DNA from: Acidobacteriota bacterium
Lineage (GTDB): Bacteria > Acidobacteriota > Terriglobia > Bryobacterales > Bryobacteraceae
Direction: 5' to 3'
Length of the DNA: 64,000 nt
Assembly: GCA_025352795.1 (NCBI GenBank)
Contig: JANXSF010000042.1
Location: forward strand, 1 to 64,000
Positions 36,132 through 45,319 of the stretch are shown one piece after another (the first letter of the stretch is position 1; each line of letters opens with the position of its first letter). The notes under the pieces were generated by a model, which was given only the letters and a program-made list of their open reading frames with translations, ran no database searches and was not told the origin of the DNA. Made by a program: the position numbers and the translations under genes.

Positions 36132-38204
36132 ATGAAGGTTTACGAAGGCAAGGACATTCGCAATGTGGGCTTAGTGGGCCACCTGCATTGCGGCAAGACA
36201 TCGCTCACCGCAGGCATGTTATTTACCGCTGGCGCAACCAACAGACTCACACGAGCCGATGAAGGCAATACCCTCACCGACTATGACGAGGAAGAAATTG
36301 CGCGGAAGATCACAATCTCCACCGGACTAGCCGTTGTGGAGTGGCAGAAACAGAAAATCAACCTCCTCGATACTCCCGGTTTCAACATCTTCATCAATGA
36401 CACCAAGGCTTCCCTAGTCGCTGCTGATGCGGCATTTGTGGTGGTCGATGGTGTTGCCGGAGTCGAGGTGCAGACCGAAAAAGTTTGGAACTTTTGTGAC
36501 GAATTCGGCCTTTCGCGAGCCATCATCATTAACAAACTGGATCGCGACCGCTCCAGTTTCTACCGGACCATGGAAAGTATCCACGCAACTTTCGGCAAGT
36601 CCGCAGTTCCGCTGCAGTTGCCCATTGGCTGGGAACGGGATTTCAAAGGAATTGTCGATCTGGTCACCATGAAAGCCTACACCTACACACCCGATGGCAA
36701 CGGGCGTGGCCAGGAGTGTCCTATTCCAGACAACTTAGTGGAAGAAGCCAATGCAGCGCATGAACTCTTAGTGGAAGCCGCTGCCGAAGGCGACGATCAA
36801 CTGATGGAAGAATTTTTCGCCGAAGGAACCCTCCCCGTCAACCACATCATCGACGGAATTAAGGAAGGCATTCGCGATAAACGCCTGGTGCCAGTGCTCT
36901 GCGCATCGGCACTGCATAACATTGGTACTGACCAGATTCTGAATTTTGCCGCTGACATCTTTCCATCGCCACTGGAGCGCGGCAACATTAAAGGCCGCAA
37001 AATTTCCGATTCTGAACATCCCGCCGCCTTTATCTACAAGACCATGGCAGACCCCTTTGCCGGTCGTGTCAGCTACTTCAAAGTCATGTCGGGCATCCTT
37101 CGTAACGACGCCCATCTAGTGAACGCTTTCACCGAAACAGACGAGCGTTTGGCCCATATTGGAGTCATGTCCGGCAAGACAATTCTTCCGGTGACGGAAC
37201 TTCATGCTGGCGATCTTGGGGCGGTGGCAAAGTTGAAAGACACACTCACCGGCCATACGATTTACGAAAAAGGTCATGCCATTGCCTATGAGCCAATCGT
37301 ACTGCCAGAACCTTCCATTGCCTTCGCTATTCAAGCCAAAACACGTCAGGATGAAGATCGCGTGGGGACGGCTATCCATAAAATCATGGAAGAGGATCTG
37401 TCTCTGCGCTTCGGTCGTGATCCGCAGACGAAAGAATTCCTGCTCAGCGGTTGTGGTCAACAGCACATTGAAATTATTGTCAGTCGCCTGAAGAAGCGCT
37501 ATCAGGTTGACGTAGCGCTGCATTCCCCAAAAATTCCCTATCGGGAAACTATCCGCGGATCGGCGGACGTGCAAGGCCGTCACAAGAAGCAGACCGGCGG
37601 ACATGGGCAATTTGGCGATTGCTGGATCAAGATGGTTCCGCTGGAACGTGGCAAGGGCTTTGAATTCGCCAATGAAACCTTCGGAGGCTCGGTGCCACGC
37701 AATTTCATTCCGGCAATTGAGAAAGGAATCGTTGAAGCTTCGCAGAACGGACATCTGGCGGGCTATCCCATGGTCGATTTTCGAGTGGTTGTCTACGACG
37801 GCAGTTATCACGATGTAGACAGTTCAGAAATGAGCTTCAAAATGGCCGCCCGCAAGGCCTACAAGGCAGCTTTGGCGGTAGCTAAGCCCGTGCTGCTGGA
37901 GCCAGTCATGAAAGTGGAAGTACAGGCGCCCGTCGAATACGCTGGCGACCTGATGGGTGACATGAACGGTCGCCGAGGCCGCTTGTCGGGTATGGATACC
38001 AAAGGTGCCACTCAAATAGTGAAAGCCATGGTTCCTATGGCGGAAATGCTGACTTATCAGAATGACCTAACATCCATGACGCAGGGTCGAGCCACGTTTT
38101 CCATGGAGTTTGATCATTACGACTACGTGCCATCGCTACAAGCAGATAAAATCATCGCCGCAGCCCAAGCCGCCCGTGCCGGCGAAGTGGAGGAAGACGA
38201 ATAA
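36132..38204 (+). CDS. EF-G paralogue (FusA2-like translational GTPase)
   Basis: The 690-residue protein has EF-G domain order: GTPase domain to about 270, domain II, then domains III-V. GTPase motifs are GHLHCGKTSL (P-loop), ARKITIS (switch I), DTPGF (G3) and NKLDRD (G4). The canonical EF-G reads GHIDAGKTT and RGITI, so the GHLHCGKTS and RKITI forms mark it as a divergent EF-G paralogue rather than the main factor. No ribosomal protein genes are nearby, which also argues against it being the principal EF-G. The C-terminus has a short acidic tail. RBS AGGAG lies nine bases before the ATG. Its exact cellular role is unknown. Confidence 0.85.
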   Translation: MKVYEGKDIRNVGLVGHLHCGKTSLTAGMLFTAGATNRLTRADEGNTLTDYDEEEIARKITISTGLAVVEWQKQKINLLDTPGFNIFINDTKASLVAADAAFVVVDGVAGVEVQTEKVWNFCDEFGLSRAIIINKLDRDRSSFYRTMESIHATFGKSAVPLQLPIGWERDFKGIVDLVTMKAYTYTPDGNGRGQECPIPDNLVEEANAAHELLVEAAAEGDDQLMEEFFAEGTLPVNHIIDGIKEGIRDKRLVPVLCASALHNIGTDQILNFAADIFPSPLERGNIKGRKISDSEHPAAFIYKTMADPFAGRVSYFKVMSGILRNDAHLVNAFTETDERLAHIGVMSGKTILPVTELHAGDLGAVAKLKDTLTGHTIYEKGHAIAYEPIVLPEPSIAFAIQAKTRQDEDRVGTAIHKIMEEDLSLRFGRDPQTKEFLLSGCGQQHIEIIVSRLKKRYQVDVALHSPKIPYRETIRGSADVQGRHKKQTGGHGQFGDCWIKMVPLERGKGFEFANETFGGSVPRNFIPAIEKGIVEASQNGHLAGYPMVDFRVVVYDGSYHDVDSSEMSFKMAARKAYKAALAVAKPVLLEPVMKVEVQAPVEYAGDLMGDMNGRRGRLSGMDTKGATQIVKAMVPMAEMLTYQNDLTSMTQGRATFSMEFDHYDYVPSLQADKIIAAAQAARAGEVEEDE

Positions 38205-38255
38205 GACGTTGCAGCACATTGGCGTGGAGACGCACGAGGAGGCGACACCTCAAAC

Positions 38256-38282
38256 ACCGCTCCCTCGCGGTCACGGCTCGGT
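38256..38282. repeat. Single REP-like unit
   Basis: This 27-base stretch is one copy of the palindromic unit seen at 4031 and 55530 (core CTCCCTCGCGGTCACGGCTC). It lies 52 bases after the EF-G paralogue stop. No inverted partner is visible nearby, unlike the other two loci. It partly reads as peptide in the plus frame, but no gene is supported here. Confidence 0.8.
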
Positions 38283-38372
38283 TTCGATGCTACTGCGCTC
38301 GGATTTCCGCGATTCGCCTGCATTTCTACGAATCGATCACGTTAAGTTCCCCAGCCTGCTAACTTGGTAGTG

Positions 38373-38870
38373 ATGCAAGGCCGCATTCTACAAATTAATG
38401 TTTCCAATGGGGGTGTGCCCAAATACCCTGTTCCAATGGCCATCACCACTCGCTTAGGACTGGAAGGGGACCATCATGCGCATCCTAAAATTCATGGGGG
38501 CCCCCATCAGGCGTTGCTCCTCATCACATCTGAAGCTATCGAAGAGTTACGCTCCCAAGGCTTCCCCGTTCAGGCCGGATCGTTAGGTGAGAACATCACG
38601 ACACTAGGAATTGACCGCAAGCGTCTACGCATTGGTCAGCAATTTCGGTTAGGAGAAGTGATCATTCAGCTGACCAAGGTCCGCGCCCCGTGCCTGCAAC
38701 TAGACGTCTATGGCCCCGCAATTAAAGACGCCATGTACAACAGGGCGGCCACCAAACTCAACGACACCAGTTCCCCCACTTGGGCCATTAGCGGCTTCTA
38801 CGCAGAAGTCGTTTCCTCAGGAACCGTGCGCGTTGGTGACCCCATCCTGTTACTCAGTGAATCTGCCTAA
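38373..38870 (+). CDS. MOSC domain protein
   Basis: The product (about 165 residues from ATG 38373) is built almost entirely of a MOSC domain: GRILQINVSNGGVPK, GLEGDHHAHPKIHGGPHQALLL, GSLGENITT and KVRAPCLQLD with the conserved Cys. MOSC domains bind molybdenum cofactor or carry sulfur in sulfur-transfer and oxidation reactions. An in-frame TTG at 38364 would add three residues. The nearest molybdoenzyme in the window is the SoxC-like protein at 56150-57373, but the two are far apart. It ends 21 bases before glnE. Confidence 0.88.
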   Translation: MQGRILQINVSNGGVPKYPVPMAITTRLGLEGDHHAHPKIHGGPHQALLLITSEAIEELRSQGFPVQAGSLGENITTLGIDRKRLRIGQQFRLGEVIIQLTKVRAPCLQLDVYGPAIKDAMYNRAATKLNDTSSPTWAISGFYAEVVSSGTVRVGDPILLLSESA

Positions 38871-38891
38871 TCATCGCCATGTCAGCGAATC

Positions 38892-41750
38892 ATGCCCACC
38901 TTAACTGAAGGAATGCCATTCCGCCACCTGGACCGCGCGCTACAAAACTTGCGTGCTGTTTCCAACGATCTCAGCGAAGCTTCCCTAACCACGGTGCGCC
39001 TGCTGCTGGCCGATTCTCCCGATCCCGACGCTGTCATCCACTATCTGGAAAAACTTCGAACCAGTTCCCCAGTAGATTTTCAAAGTCTGTTAAATAACGA
39101 TGCCGCATCTCCTTGCCTGGCGGTCGTTTTCGCCCATAGCCAATTCTTGAGCGAAGAAATTCTTCGCCGTCCTTCGTTGATTGACGCCTTGCTTATATCA
39201 GGCGACTTGTACCGCGGCCTCAGCCTACATGAAATGATTGCTCAGTTGGAACAGGAATGCCCTGAAGGCCTGCCCAGTCCGTTGCTGTTAGCCACCTTTC
39301 GACGACGCCAGATTTTACGAATTCTGCTGCGCGATGTCCGCGGATTAGCCTCCCTTTCAGAAACCACTACAGAACTTTCAGACCTTGCCAGCGCGATTCT
39401 GCAGGTTGCCTATCGCCACGTGCTCAACCAGTTCCGACTGCGCTACGGAACGCCCCATTTCATTGCCGATGACATAGCCCAGCCCTGCGAATTATCCATC
39501 ATTGCCCTGGGAAAGTTAGGCGGCCAGGAGTTGAATTACTCCTCCGACATAGATTTAATGTTCCTCTATTCTGCCAACGGAGAAACAGACGGGGAACGTT
39601 CCATTGACAATAAAGAATTTTATAAGCGATTAGCCAATGCCCTTACGGAACTGCTTTCCACTTACACCAGTGAAGGGATCTGCTACCGCGTGGACCTTCG
39701 CCTTCGGCCCGACGGAAAGCTGGGTGAACTGTGCCTGCCCCTTGCTGGTGCGAAGGCGTATTATGAAACTCGCGGTCGCGATTGGGAATTGCAGATGCTG
39801 ATTAAGGCTCGCGTAGTGGCCGGTGAAAAGGGTCCAGGTGCAGGGCTGTTGGATTACGTTGAGCCGCTGATTTACTCCACAACGTTAGATTTCGGGGCGG
39901 TAGAAGCAGTTTCCGTCACTCGTCTACGCATTGGCGAACAGTTGGCGCAAAAACGAGGTGCATCCAATGAACTGGATATTAAGCTGGCCCGTGGCGGCAT
40001 TCGCGATATTGAATTTTTAGTGCAATGCCTGCAAAGACTACATGGCGGTCGTGACCCCTGGGTTCGTCATGGTGGAACGATGCTGGCCCTTTCCCGTCTG
40101 CGCGATAAGGCCCTGTTGAGCCCTGTGGAATACGCAAAACTTTCCGCCTCCTACCAGTATTTGCGCCACATGGAACATCGTCTGCAATATTGGGATGATC
40201 GTCAAACCCACACTATTCCCAAAGATCCTGGAGATCTGGATCTGCTGGCCCGACGGATGCCTGCCTGGCAAACCGGTGCCCGCGCATCTGGCATGCGCTT
40301 GGTCAAGCAACTGAATTTTCATCTGGAAGAAGTGCAGGAAATTTACGAGCGCGTCATTCATGCTCAGCAACCCGTCTACTACAAGATGGCCGTAAATAAT
40401 TCGTCCGGTACGAATGAAGAGCCGTCCAGCAACTTAGTGCGTTTTCTCGATGAAAAAGCGCCTCGCTTTGCTGCCCTGCTCGAAAGAAAACGGATGAAGC
40501 GTGGGGTGGCCAATTTAGATCTGTTTCTGGAAAAGATCCTGGATCAGCCAACAGCCATGAATGCGTTGGATGCCGATCCTCTGTTTGCCAGCTATTTACT
40601 GGACCTCTTCGAATCTGGCCCCTATCTGGCAGAACAATTGATCCGCACGCCAGATCTACTAGACGAATTTTTCCGCTTCGGCGCTGGCTTGAATTTTCGA
40701 GATTATTTTGAAGATCCGGTGGAGTTGCGTCGCTTCTACCGTCGTGAAATGTTCCGCATTCAAGCGGAGAGCATATGCTTGCGCCAGCCTATTTTTCACA
40801 CCTTAGATCAAACCAGCCAGCTAGCCGAATTCGCCATTGAATCGGCCTATCGCGCCTCCATCCAACAAATCCAGGAAGCCCGCCCACCGGCATCACCGCA
40901 ATATGTGCCTCGCGATCAGATGATGGTCATCGCCCTCGGTCGTTTGGGTATGCGTGAATTTGATTTGGGTTCCGATGCCGATCTGGTGTTTGTATTGCCT
41001 GACCACGATGCCCAGGAAATGAACTTCTGGCGGCGAGTTGCAGAAAGGCTGATCGACATTGTTTCAGCCTATACAGGCGAAGGAATGGTGTTTGCGGTCG
41101 ATACCCGCCTGCGCCCGTCGGGCCGTGAAGGCGACCTGGTGCAACTGGAATCAGCCTATATTGACTACTTCGATAAAAGCGCCCAGGCCTGGGAAGGCAT
41201 CACTTACATGAAGGCCCGTGGAGTGGCTGGCAACATTGAAAAAGCGACTGATTTCTTGAATCGCTTGCAGGAAGTGGATTGGCGACGCTATGGGCAAAGC
41301 GGCCGTTCGCAGCAGGAGTTGCGCAAAATGCGCATGCGCCTGGAAAAAGAGCAGGGAGAAACCAATCCACTAAAAGCCGGAGTGGGTGGTTATTACGACA
41401 TTGATTTTTCACTGATGTATTTGCGGCTGAAAGGAGCTGGCATGTTCTTCAAACTTTTGAACACTCCAGCGCGTATTGACATCATCGAAAAAATGGGACA
41501 CCTGGAACGGCCCGATGCAAATTTCTTGCGCGATGCGGCCACTTTTTACCGATCCATTGACCATGCTATGCGGCTGTTCACTGGCCACCCGGAAGGGAGC
41601 CTGCCCAAAGCTCCTGGGCAATTAAGCATTCTCGCTGAACTGATAGAAAGTTGGGTTCCAGAACATTTGTGCGATCAACCATTGATGATTGAACATGCCC
41701 AAATTCAGGATCGTACCCGCGAATTTTTCAACCGCCTTTTCCCCGGTTAA
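38892..41750 (+). CDS. glnE: Bifunctional glutamine synthetase adenylyltransferase/adenylyl-removing enzyme
   Basis: GlnE adds and removes AMP on glutamine synthetase in response to nitrogen status. The 952-residue protein has two nucleotidyltransferase domains, each with the G-S-D-x-D type motif. The first reads SIIALGKLGGQELNYSSDID near residue 200-220, the removing half; the second reads VIALGRLGMREFDLGSDAD near 675-700, the adenylylating half. RIRPSG/RLRPSGREGDL-like stretches and helical linkers complete both halves. Length is normal. No glnA, glnB or ntr gene is present in the window. It ends 16 bases before the next gene. Confidence 0.95.
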   Translation: MPTLTEGMPFRHLDRALQNLRAVSNDLSEASLTTVRLLLADSPDPDAVIHYLEKLRTSSPVDFQSLLNNDAASPCLAVVFAHSQFLSEEILRRPSLIDALLISGDLYRGLSLHEMIAQLEQECPEGLPSPLLLATFRRRQILRILLRDVRGLASLSETTTELSDLASAILQVAYRHVLNQFRLRYGTPHFIADDIAQPCELSIIALGKLGGQELNYSSDIDLMFLYSANGETDGERSIDNKEFYKRLANALTELLSTYTSEGICYRVDLRLRPDGKLGELCLPLAGAKAYYETRGRDWELQMLIKARVVAGEKGPGAGLLDYVEPLIYSTTLDFGAVEAVSVTRLRIGEQLAQKRGASNELDIKLARGGIRDIEFLVQCLQRLHGGRDPWVRHGGTMLALSRLRDKALLSPVEYAKLSASYQYLRHMEHRLQYWDDRQTHTIPKDPGDLDLLARRMPAWQTGARASGMRLVKQLNFHLEEVQEIYERVIHAQQPVYYKMAVNNSSGTNEEPSSNLVRFLDEKAPRFAALLERKRMKRGVANLDLFLEKILDQPTAMNALDADPLFASYLLDLFESGPYLAEQLIRTPDLLDEFFRFGAGLNFRDYFEDPVELRRFYRREMFRIQAESICLRQPIFHTLDQTSQLAEFAIESAYRASIQQIQEARPPASPQYVPRDQMMVIALGRLGMREFDLGSDADLVFVLPDHDAQEMNFWRRVAERLIDIVSAYTGEGMVFAVDTRLRPSGREGDLVQLESAYIDYFDKSAQAWEGITYMKARGVAGNIEKATDFLNRLQEVDWRRYGQSGRSQQELRKMRMRLEKEQGETNPLKAGVGGYYDIDFSLMYLRLKGAGMFFKLLNTPARIDIIEKMGHLERPDANFLRDAATFYRSIDHAMRLFTGHPEGSLPKAPGQLSILAELIESWVPEHLCDQPLMIEHAQIQDRTREFFNRLFPG

Positions 41751-41766
41751 AATAGTGGTGTACCTC

Positions 41767-42573
41767 ATGAATAGACGGACATTTCTATATTCGACTCTTG
41801 CCGCCTCGGCATTAGCCACAACCAATATCGACCAGGCATTTGTGCGCCTCTACGAATTCGATTTTAAAGGTGTGCATGATGTTACGGCAGCTCACTTAAA
41901 TGATCCGCTGACACGCGGGGTCAGGGCGGCGGCCATCTTATTCAGCGAGTTTGTGCAACTGAACATTTGGGAAGGGGAAGATTTTTTTGAGACCGGTAAA
42001 CGGAGCAGGGCCAAGCCCAACCTGGCCGTCAGGAACTCCTTTTTTGAGGAACTTCAGACAGCGCGTCGTTTGGCGGATGAAGCTCTTCGCGTGAACTCGA
42101 AAGATACAAATGCGCTGTTCACCCAAACCATGACGTATGGTTTGGAGACTGATTATTTAGCCTTTGTGGAACGTCGCTCCATTGCCAGTTTTGAACCCTG
42201 CCGGACCAGCCAGCGCTGGGCCGATAAGTTGTTGGCCGTCGACCCATCTTTTCACGACGCTTACCTCACAACCGGCGTAAACGAGTTCATGTTGGGTGCC
42301 CTGCCCGGTGTTTTGCGATGGGCCATTAAAGTAGAGACCACCAAAGGCGACAAGCGCCAGGGATTGCAACATCTGGAAATGGTGGCCAAGGGTGGGCGCT
42401 ATTTTCCTGGGTTCGCCAAACTATTGCTGGCCGTTTTTTATGAACGGGAAAAACAACCCACTCGTGCTGAAGCCATGCTGCTGGATCTATCGCGCATCTA
42501 CCCAGGCAACCAACTGTTTCAACGGCAGCTTCGTCGGCTTCAATCCAAAGTGGAAAAGACCATTTCGCGATGA
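41767..42573 (+). CDS. Secreted TPR-like protein of unknown function
   Basis: I do not recognise a specific family. The ATG at 41767 gives MNRRTFLYSTLAASALATT, a twin-arginine-like signal, and a 268-residue product. The rest is helical with tetratricopeptide-like spacing, for example ARRLADEALRVNSKDTNALF, ADKLLAVDPSFHDAYLTTG and AEAMLLDLSRIYPGNQLFQRQ near the end. The protein is probably periplasmic and may bind other proteins. It starts 16 bases after glnE, and the next gene begins 59 bases downstream. Confidence 0.6.
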   Translation: MNRRTFLYSTLAASALATTNIDQAFVRLYEFDFKGVHDVTAAHLNDPLTRGVRAAAILFSEFVQLNIWEGEDFFETGKRSRAKPNLAVRNSFFEELQTARRLADEALRVNSKDTNALFTQTMTYGLETDYLAFVERRSIASFEPCRTSQRWADKLLAVDPSFHDAYLTTGVNEFMLGALPGVLRWAIKVETTKGDKRQGLQHLEMVAKGGRYFPGFAKLLLAVFYEREKQPTRAEAMLLDLSRIYPGNQLFQRQLRRLQSKVEKTISR

Positions 42574-42632
42574 TTCCATTCGCCAAGGAAACCTTTGGCC
42601 GGCTAAGTCCGTCTTGTGTCATAGTGATTATC

Positions 42633-43280
42633 ATGCCCCTTGTCCGGATGCTTGCGGTGTGTCTGCTGGTTTGCTGCATGCAAAATTCGGCCCTGGCCCA
42701 GGTGATTGAGTTTGAATCTGGCGGCTTGATTTACCAAACACTCACTCGCAATGGCTTGACGGTGATGTTCGCCCAACTTCCAACCCATATCCGTGAATAT
42801 AGTGTGGTGCAAGTTGCAGTCTCCAACGGATCGCCCAAGCCCTACATTTTAAAGCTGGACGATTTCACTTGGGTACGTGCCGACGGTTCTGTAATGCGTC
42901 CGGCGATTCCGCGCGACGTGGTCCAGGAATTCCTCGAAAAAGCGGGTCGAACAGAGGTAGTTCGCCTGGTATCGGCCTATGAACAGGCTCTATACGGAAT
43001 CAAAAATCTGCGCTCCACCAGTGGCTATGAGCAACGTCGTTTATCGGCTTTGGCGGAGGTGAGTTCGGCAAAATTGAAAGCCGCAGCGGCCGCCAGTGCC
43101 ATTGCCTTTGTCCCGTCTAAACTGGCTCCCGGTGAAAGCACCGATGGCGCGTTGTTCCTGGTAACCAACAATAAGCCGTTGGGTTCTGGAAAGCTTAGCG
43201 TGCTTACCAATGGTCTGTTATTTCAATTCAATCTGACCGACGAACAGCCCAAAGCATCCGGCAAATCGGACGCACATTAA
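42633..43280 (+). CDS. Small secreted protein of unknown function
   Basis: The 215-residue product starting at ATG 42633 has a signal peptide (VRMLAVCLLVCCMQNSALAQ); an ATG at 42648 is also possible. The mature part has a beta-rich opening (VIEFESGGLIYQTLTRNGL), a helical middle with an Ala-rich stretch, and a beta-rich end (APGESTDGALFLVTNN). I cannot assign a function. It follows the TPR-like gene by 59 bases in the same direction and may be its partner. The 215 bases after its stop hold only the probable promoter of the DUF481 gene. Confidence 0.5.
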   Translation: MPLVRMLAVCLLVCCMQNSALAQVIEFESGGLIYQTLTRNGLTVMFAQLPTHIREYSVVQVAVSNGSPKPYILKLDDFTWVRADGSVMRPAIPRDVVQEFLEKAGRTEVVRLVSAYEQALYGIKNLRSTSGYEQRRLSALAEVSSAKLKAAAAASAIAFVPSKLAPGESTDGALFLVTNNKPLGSGKLSVLTNGLLFQFNLTDEQPKASGKSDAH

Positions 43281-43495
43281 AGAAAGGAATCTTTTCTGCT
43301 ACATTGCAAATATTCCCGCTAGGTAATCCAGCAGCGATAAGAAACACCTTCCAAACAGCTTCAAGTCATTGAAAACTTGTGCGACTAACATTTGGTGCAA
43401 CGGTTGCATCAGAAAGTGCATCCAACGTTGCGTAATTGTCTCAGCATTGGACGGCAGGAACTCCCCAACAATATTTGTATCAATTAGGAGAACGA

Positions 43496-44572
43496 ATGAG
43501 TTTCAAGTTTAAAATCCGGCAAGGTTTGCCGATGGTTTTGGTTTTGCTCACCTCTACATGCATCTGGGCTGACCAGATCGTAATGAAAAATGGAGACAAA
43601 GTAACCGGAAGCGTTGTGAAAAAGGACGCCAAAACAGTAACCATCAAAACGGATAACTTTGGTGTGGTTACACTCGATTGGGAAAAAGTGGCGTCGGTGA
43701 ATGTGGATACGCCCATCAACGTTGTTTTAGGCGACGGGAAGACCGTGCAAGGCACCTTGGCAACTGCTGGTGAAAAAGTGGAGGTCACCGGAGCAGGCGC
43801 AAAACAAGCCGTCGCACCGGCAGATATTGTGACCCTGCGCAACAGCGTCGAACAGGCAGCTTATGAACGTTTGCTGAAGCCACGCTTTAAGGATTTGTGG
43901 ATTTTTGCTGGCAATATTGGCCTGGCTGGAACTTCTGGCAACGCCAAAACTACTTCGTTTATTACACCCATCAGCGGGACTCGGGTAACCAACACGGATA
44001 AGACAACCATCTATTTCAACTTCATTAAGGCATCGGCTGATGTGAACGGTGTGAATTCCCCAACCGCACAAGCGGTGCGCGGCGGATGGGCTTACAATCG
44101 CAACCTGAAACCTCGCCTGTTCGTGAATACTTTTAACGATTACGAATACGACAAATTCCAGAGCCTTGACCTGCGCGCAGTCTTTGGTGGCGGCTTGGGA
44201 TACATTGCCTGGAAAGCCGAGCGTGGTCGTCTGGACCTGTTAGGTGGTGCCGATTACAACCATGAAAAGTTCGATCCGGGTAAGCCCGCATTGCCCTTCT
44301 CCAGAAATTCCGCAGAAGCCTTTTGGGGTGATGATTTCAACTATAAACTGAATAGCCGGGCCAGCTTGTTTCAGAATTATCGGATGTTCAACAACCTGAG
44401 CGACACCGGCACCTACCGTCAAAACTTCGACGCAGGCATCAGCGCCAAGTTGACCAAATACCTGACATGGAACGCAGCATTTGGAGATCGTTACTTAAGC
44501 AAACCCTCACCAGGCCGGCTCAAGAACGACATTCTGTACACCACAGGGTTGGGTTTTACTTACGCTAAGTAG
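43496..44572 (+). CDS. DUF481 outer-membrane beta-barrel protein
   Basis: The 358-residue protein begins with a signal peptide ending STCIWADQI. It then has a small SH3-like N-terminal region with IVMKNGDKVTGSVVKKD and VTIKTDNFGVVTLDWEKV. The C-terminal DUF481 barrel runs from about 160 with LAGTSGNAKT, YDKFQSLDLRAVFGGGLGY and a final aromatic-containing strand GLGFTYAK typical of outer-membrane proteins. DUF481 proteins are porin-like or salt-induced barrels (YdiY). ATG 43496 is chosen for its RBS (AGGAGA) and signal. A hairpin follows 8 bases downstream. Confidence 0.8.
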   Translation: MSFKFKIRQGLPMVLVLLTSTCIWADQIVMKNGDKVTGSVVKKDAKTVTIKTDNFGVVTLDWEKVASVNVDTPINVVLGDGKTVQGTLATAGEKVEVTGAGAKQAVAPADIVTLRNSVEQAAYERLLKPRFKDLWIFAGNIGLAGTSGNAKTTSFITPISGTRVTNTDKTTIYFNFIKASADVNGVNSPTAQAVRGGWAYNRNLKPRLFVNTFNDYEYDKFQSLDLRAVFGGGLGYIAWKAERGRLDLLGGADYNHEKFDPGKPALPFSRNSAEAFWGDDFNYKLNSRASLFQNYRMFNNLSDTGTYRQNFDAGISAKLTKYLTWNAAFGDRYLSKPSPGRLKNDILYTTGLGFTYAK

Positions 44573-44580
44573 TTTTCTTT

Positions 44581-44604
44581 GGGGGGCCATGTCATGGCTC
44601 CCCC
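44581..44604. terminator. GC-rich hairpin between convergent genes
   Basis: CCAT pairs with ATGG and the flanking G-run pairs with the C-run (44581-44604), with a 3-base loop. It lies between the DUF481 gene and the converging toxin gene. There is no good T-run on either strand, so I treat it as a possible terminator or RNA stabiliser only. Confidence 0.45.
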
Positions 44605-44612
44605 GCTTTACT

Positions 44613-44939
44613 CTAAAGCTTCTGGAATTGTTTTTCCTGCTTCAAAATCCTTCGCACGTCGCGCTTGCTATGCAGAATTCTGACCATTCGCAGACAACCT
44701 GCAACTGCAACGTAATAGATACGTATTTGCTCAAAGCCTTTTAAGTGCCATGAACGTAGGCCTGGGATAGACCCACTAATCATTGAACCCATTCGCGGAT
44801 GAACCTTAAGCTGCCCAATACTTTCTATAACAGATTCGCGAAATGAGAACGCCATGGAAGGCGTATCTTGGTCCACAAGGTAGTATCGAAACTGTCGAAT
44901 AATATCGTCTTTAGCGCGAGGGTAGATCTCAATTCTCAC
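44613..44939 (-). CDS. RelE/ParE superfamily toxin
   Basis: The 108-residue protein has the RelE/ParE fold pattern: IEIYPRAKDDIIRQFRYYL, then MGSMISGSIPGLRSWHLKGF, and IYYVAVAGCLRMVRILHSKRDV ending in a basic tail. The YLV and LRSW features fit the ParE branch, whose members poison DNA gyrase, but a ribosome-dependent RelE activity cannot be excluded. It overlaps the upstream antitoxin gene by 11 bases, the usual coupled antitoxin-toxin order. All expected core strands are present and the frame is intact. Confidence 0.85.
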   Translation of the reverse strand: MRIEIYPRAKDDIIRQFRYYLVDQDTPSMAFSFRESVIESIGQLKVHPRMGSMISGSIPGLRSWHLKGFEQIRIYYVAVAGCLRMVRILHSKRDVRRILKQEKQFQKL

Positions 44940-45216
44940 GGATGTGTTTCCGTGATTGATGCTCCACTGCCATCGCGTCGGTGGCCGATCTCAATTTATC
45001 CCAGAAGCTTTCATCCGCTTCTACCGCCGTGCCGGAATTAAGGCCATCGAGTAGAAGTTCTTGCAGTTCCTCTTGGGTCCCGTCAAAGTCGGGGGCGGCA
45101 GCCATCTCCACGGCGGCAACAGCTGCGTCAAGCGCTTCTTCGGCGGAACGATACGCCCCTGCGTTGACTACATTCCGAATTCGATGTTCCTGTTCGGGAG
45201 TGAGTTGGATAGACAT
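44929..45216 (-). CDS. ParD-like ribbon-helix-helix antitoxin
   Basis: The 95-residue product from ATG 45216 has an N-terminal ribbon-helix-helix pattern, IQLTPEQEHRIRNVVNAGAY, followed by RSAEEALDAAVAAVE as in ParD antitoxins. An acidic C-terminal tail then wraps the toxin (DESFWDKLRSATDAMAV). It would bind its own promoter and neutralise the overlapping ParE/RelE toxin. A longer upstream reading is unsupported because it lies in the CysH region of the other strand and lacks a domain. Confidence 0.82.
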   Translation of the reverse strand: MSIQLTPEQEHRIRNVVNAGAYRSAEEALDAAVAAVEMAAAPDFDGTQEELQELLLDGLNSGTAVEADESFWDKLRSATDAMAVEHQSRKHIREN

Positions 45217-45319
45217 GGCGTATTCCCAGAGTACACCTTCAGCGAACCCATATAACTTCACCCACAGCCCCCTCCAACTCGCCTTTCCCACCGCGCGACG
45301 ATACAATGGTATTTCCACC

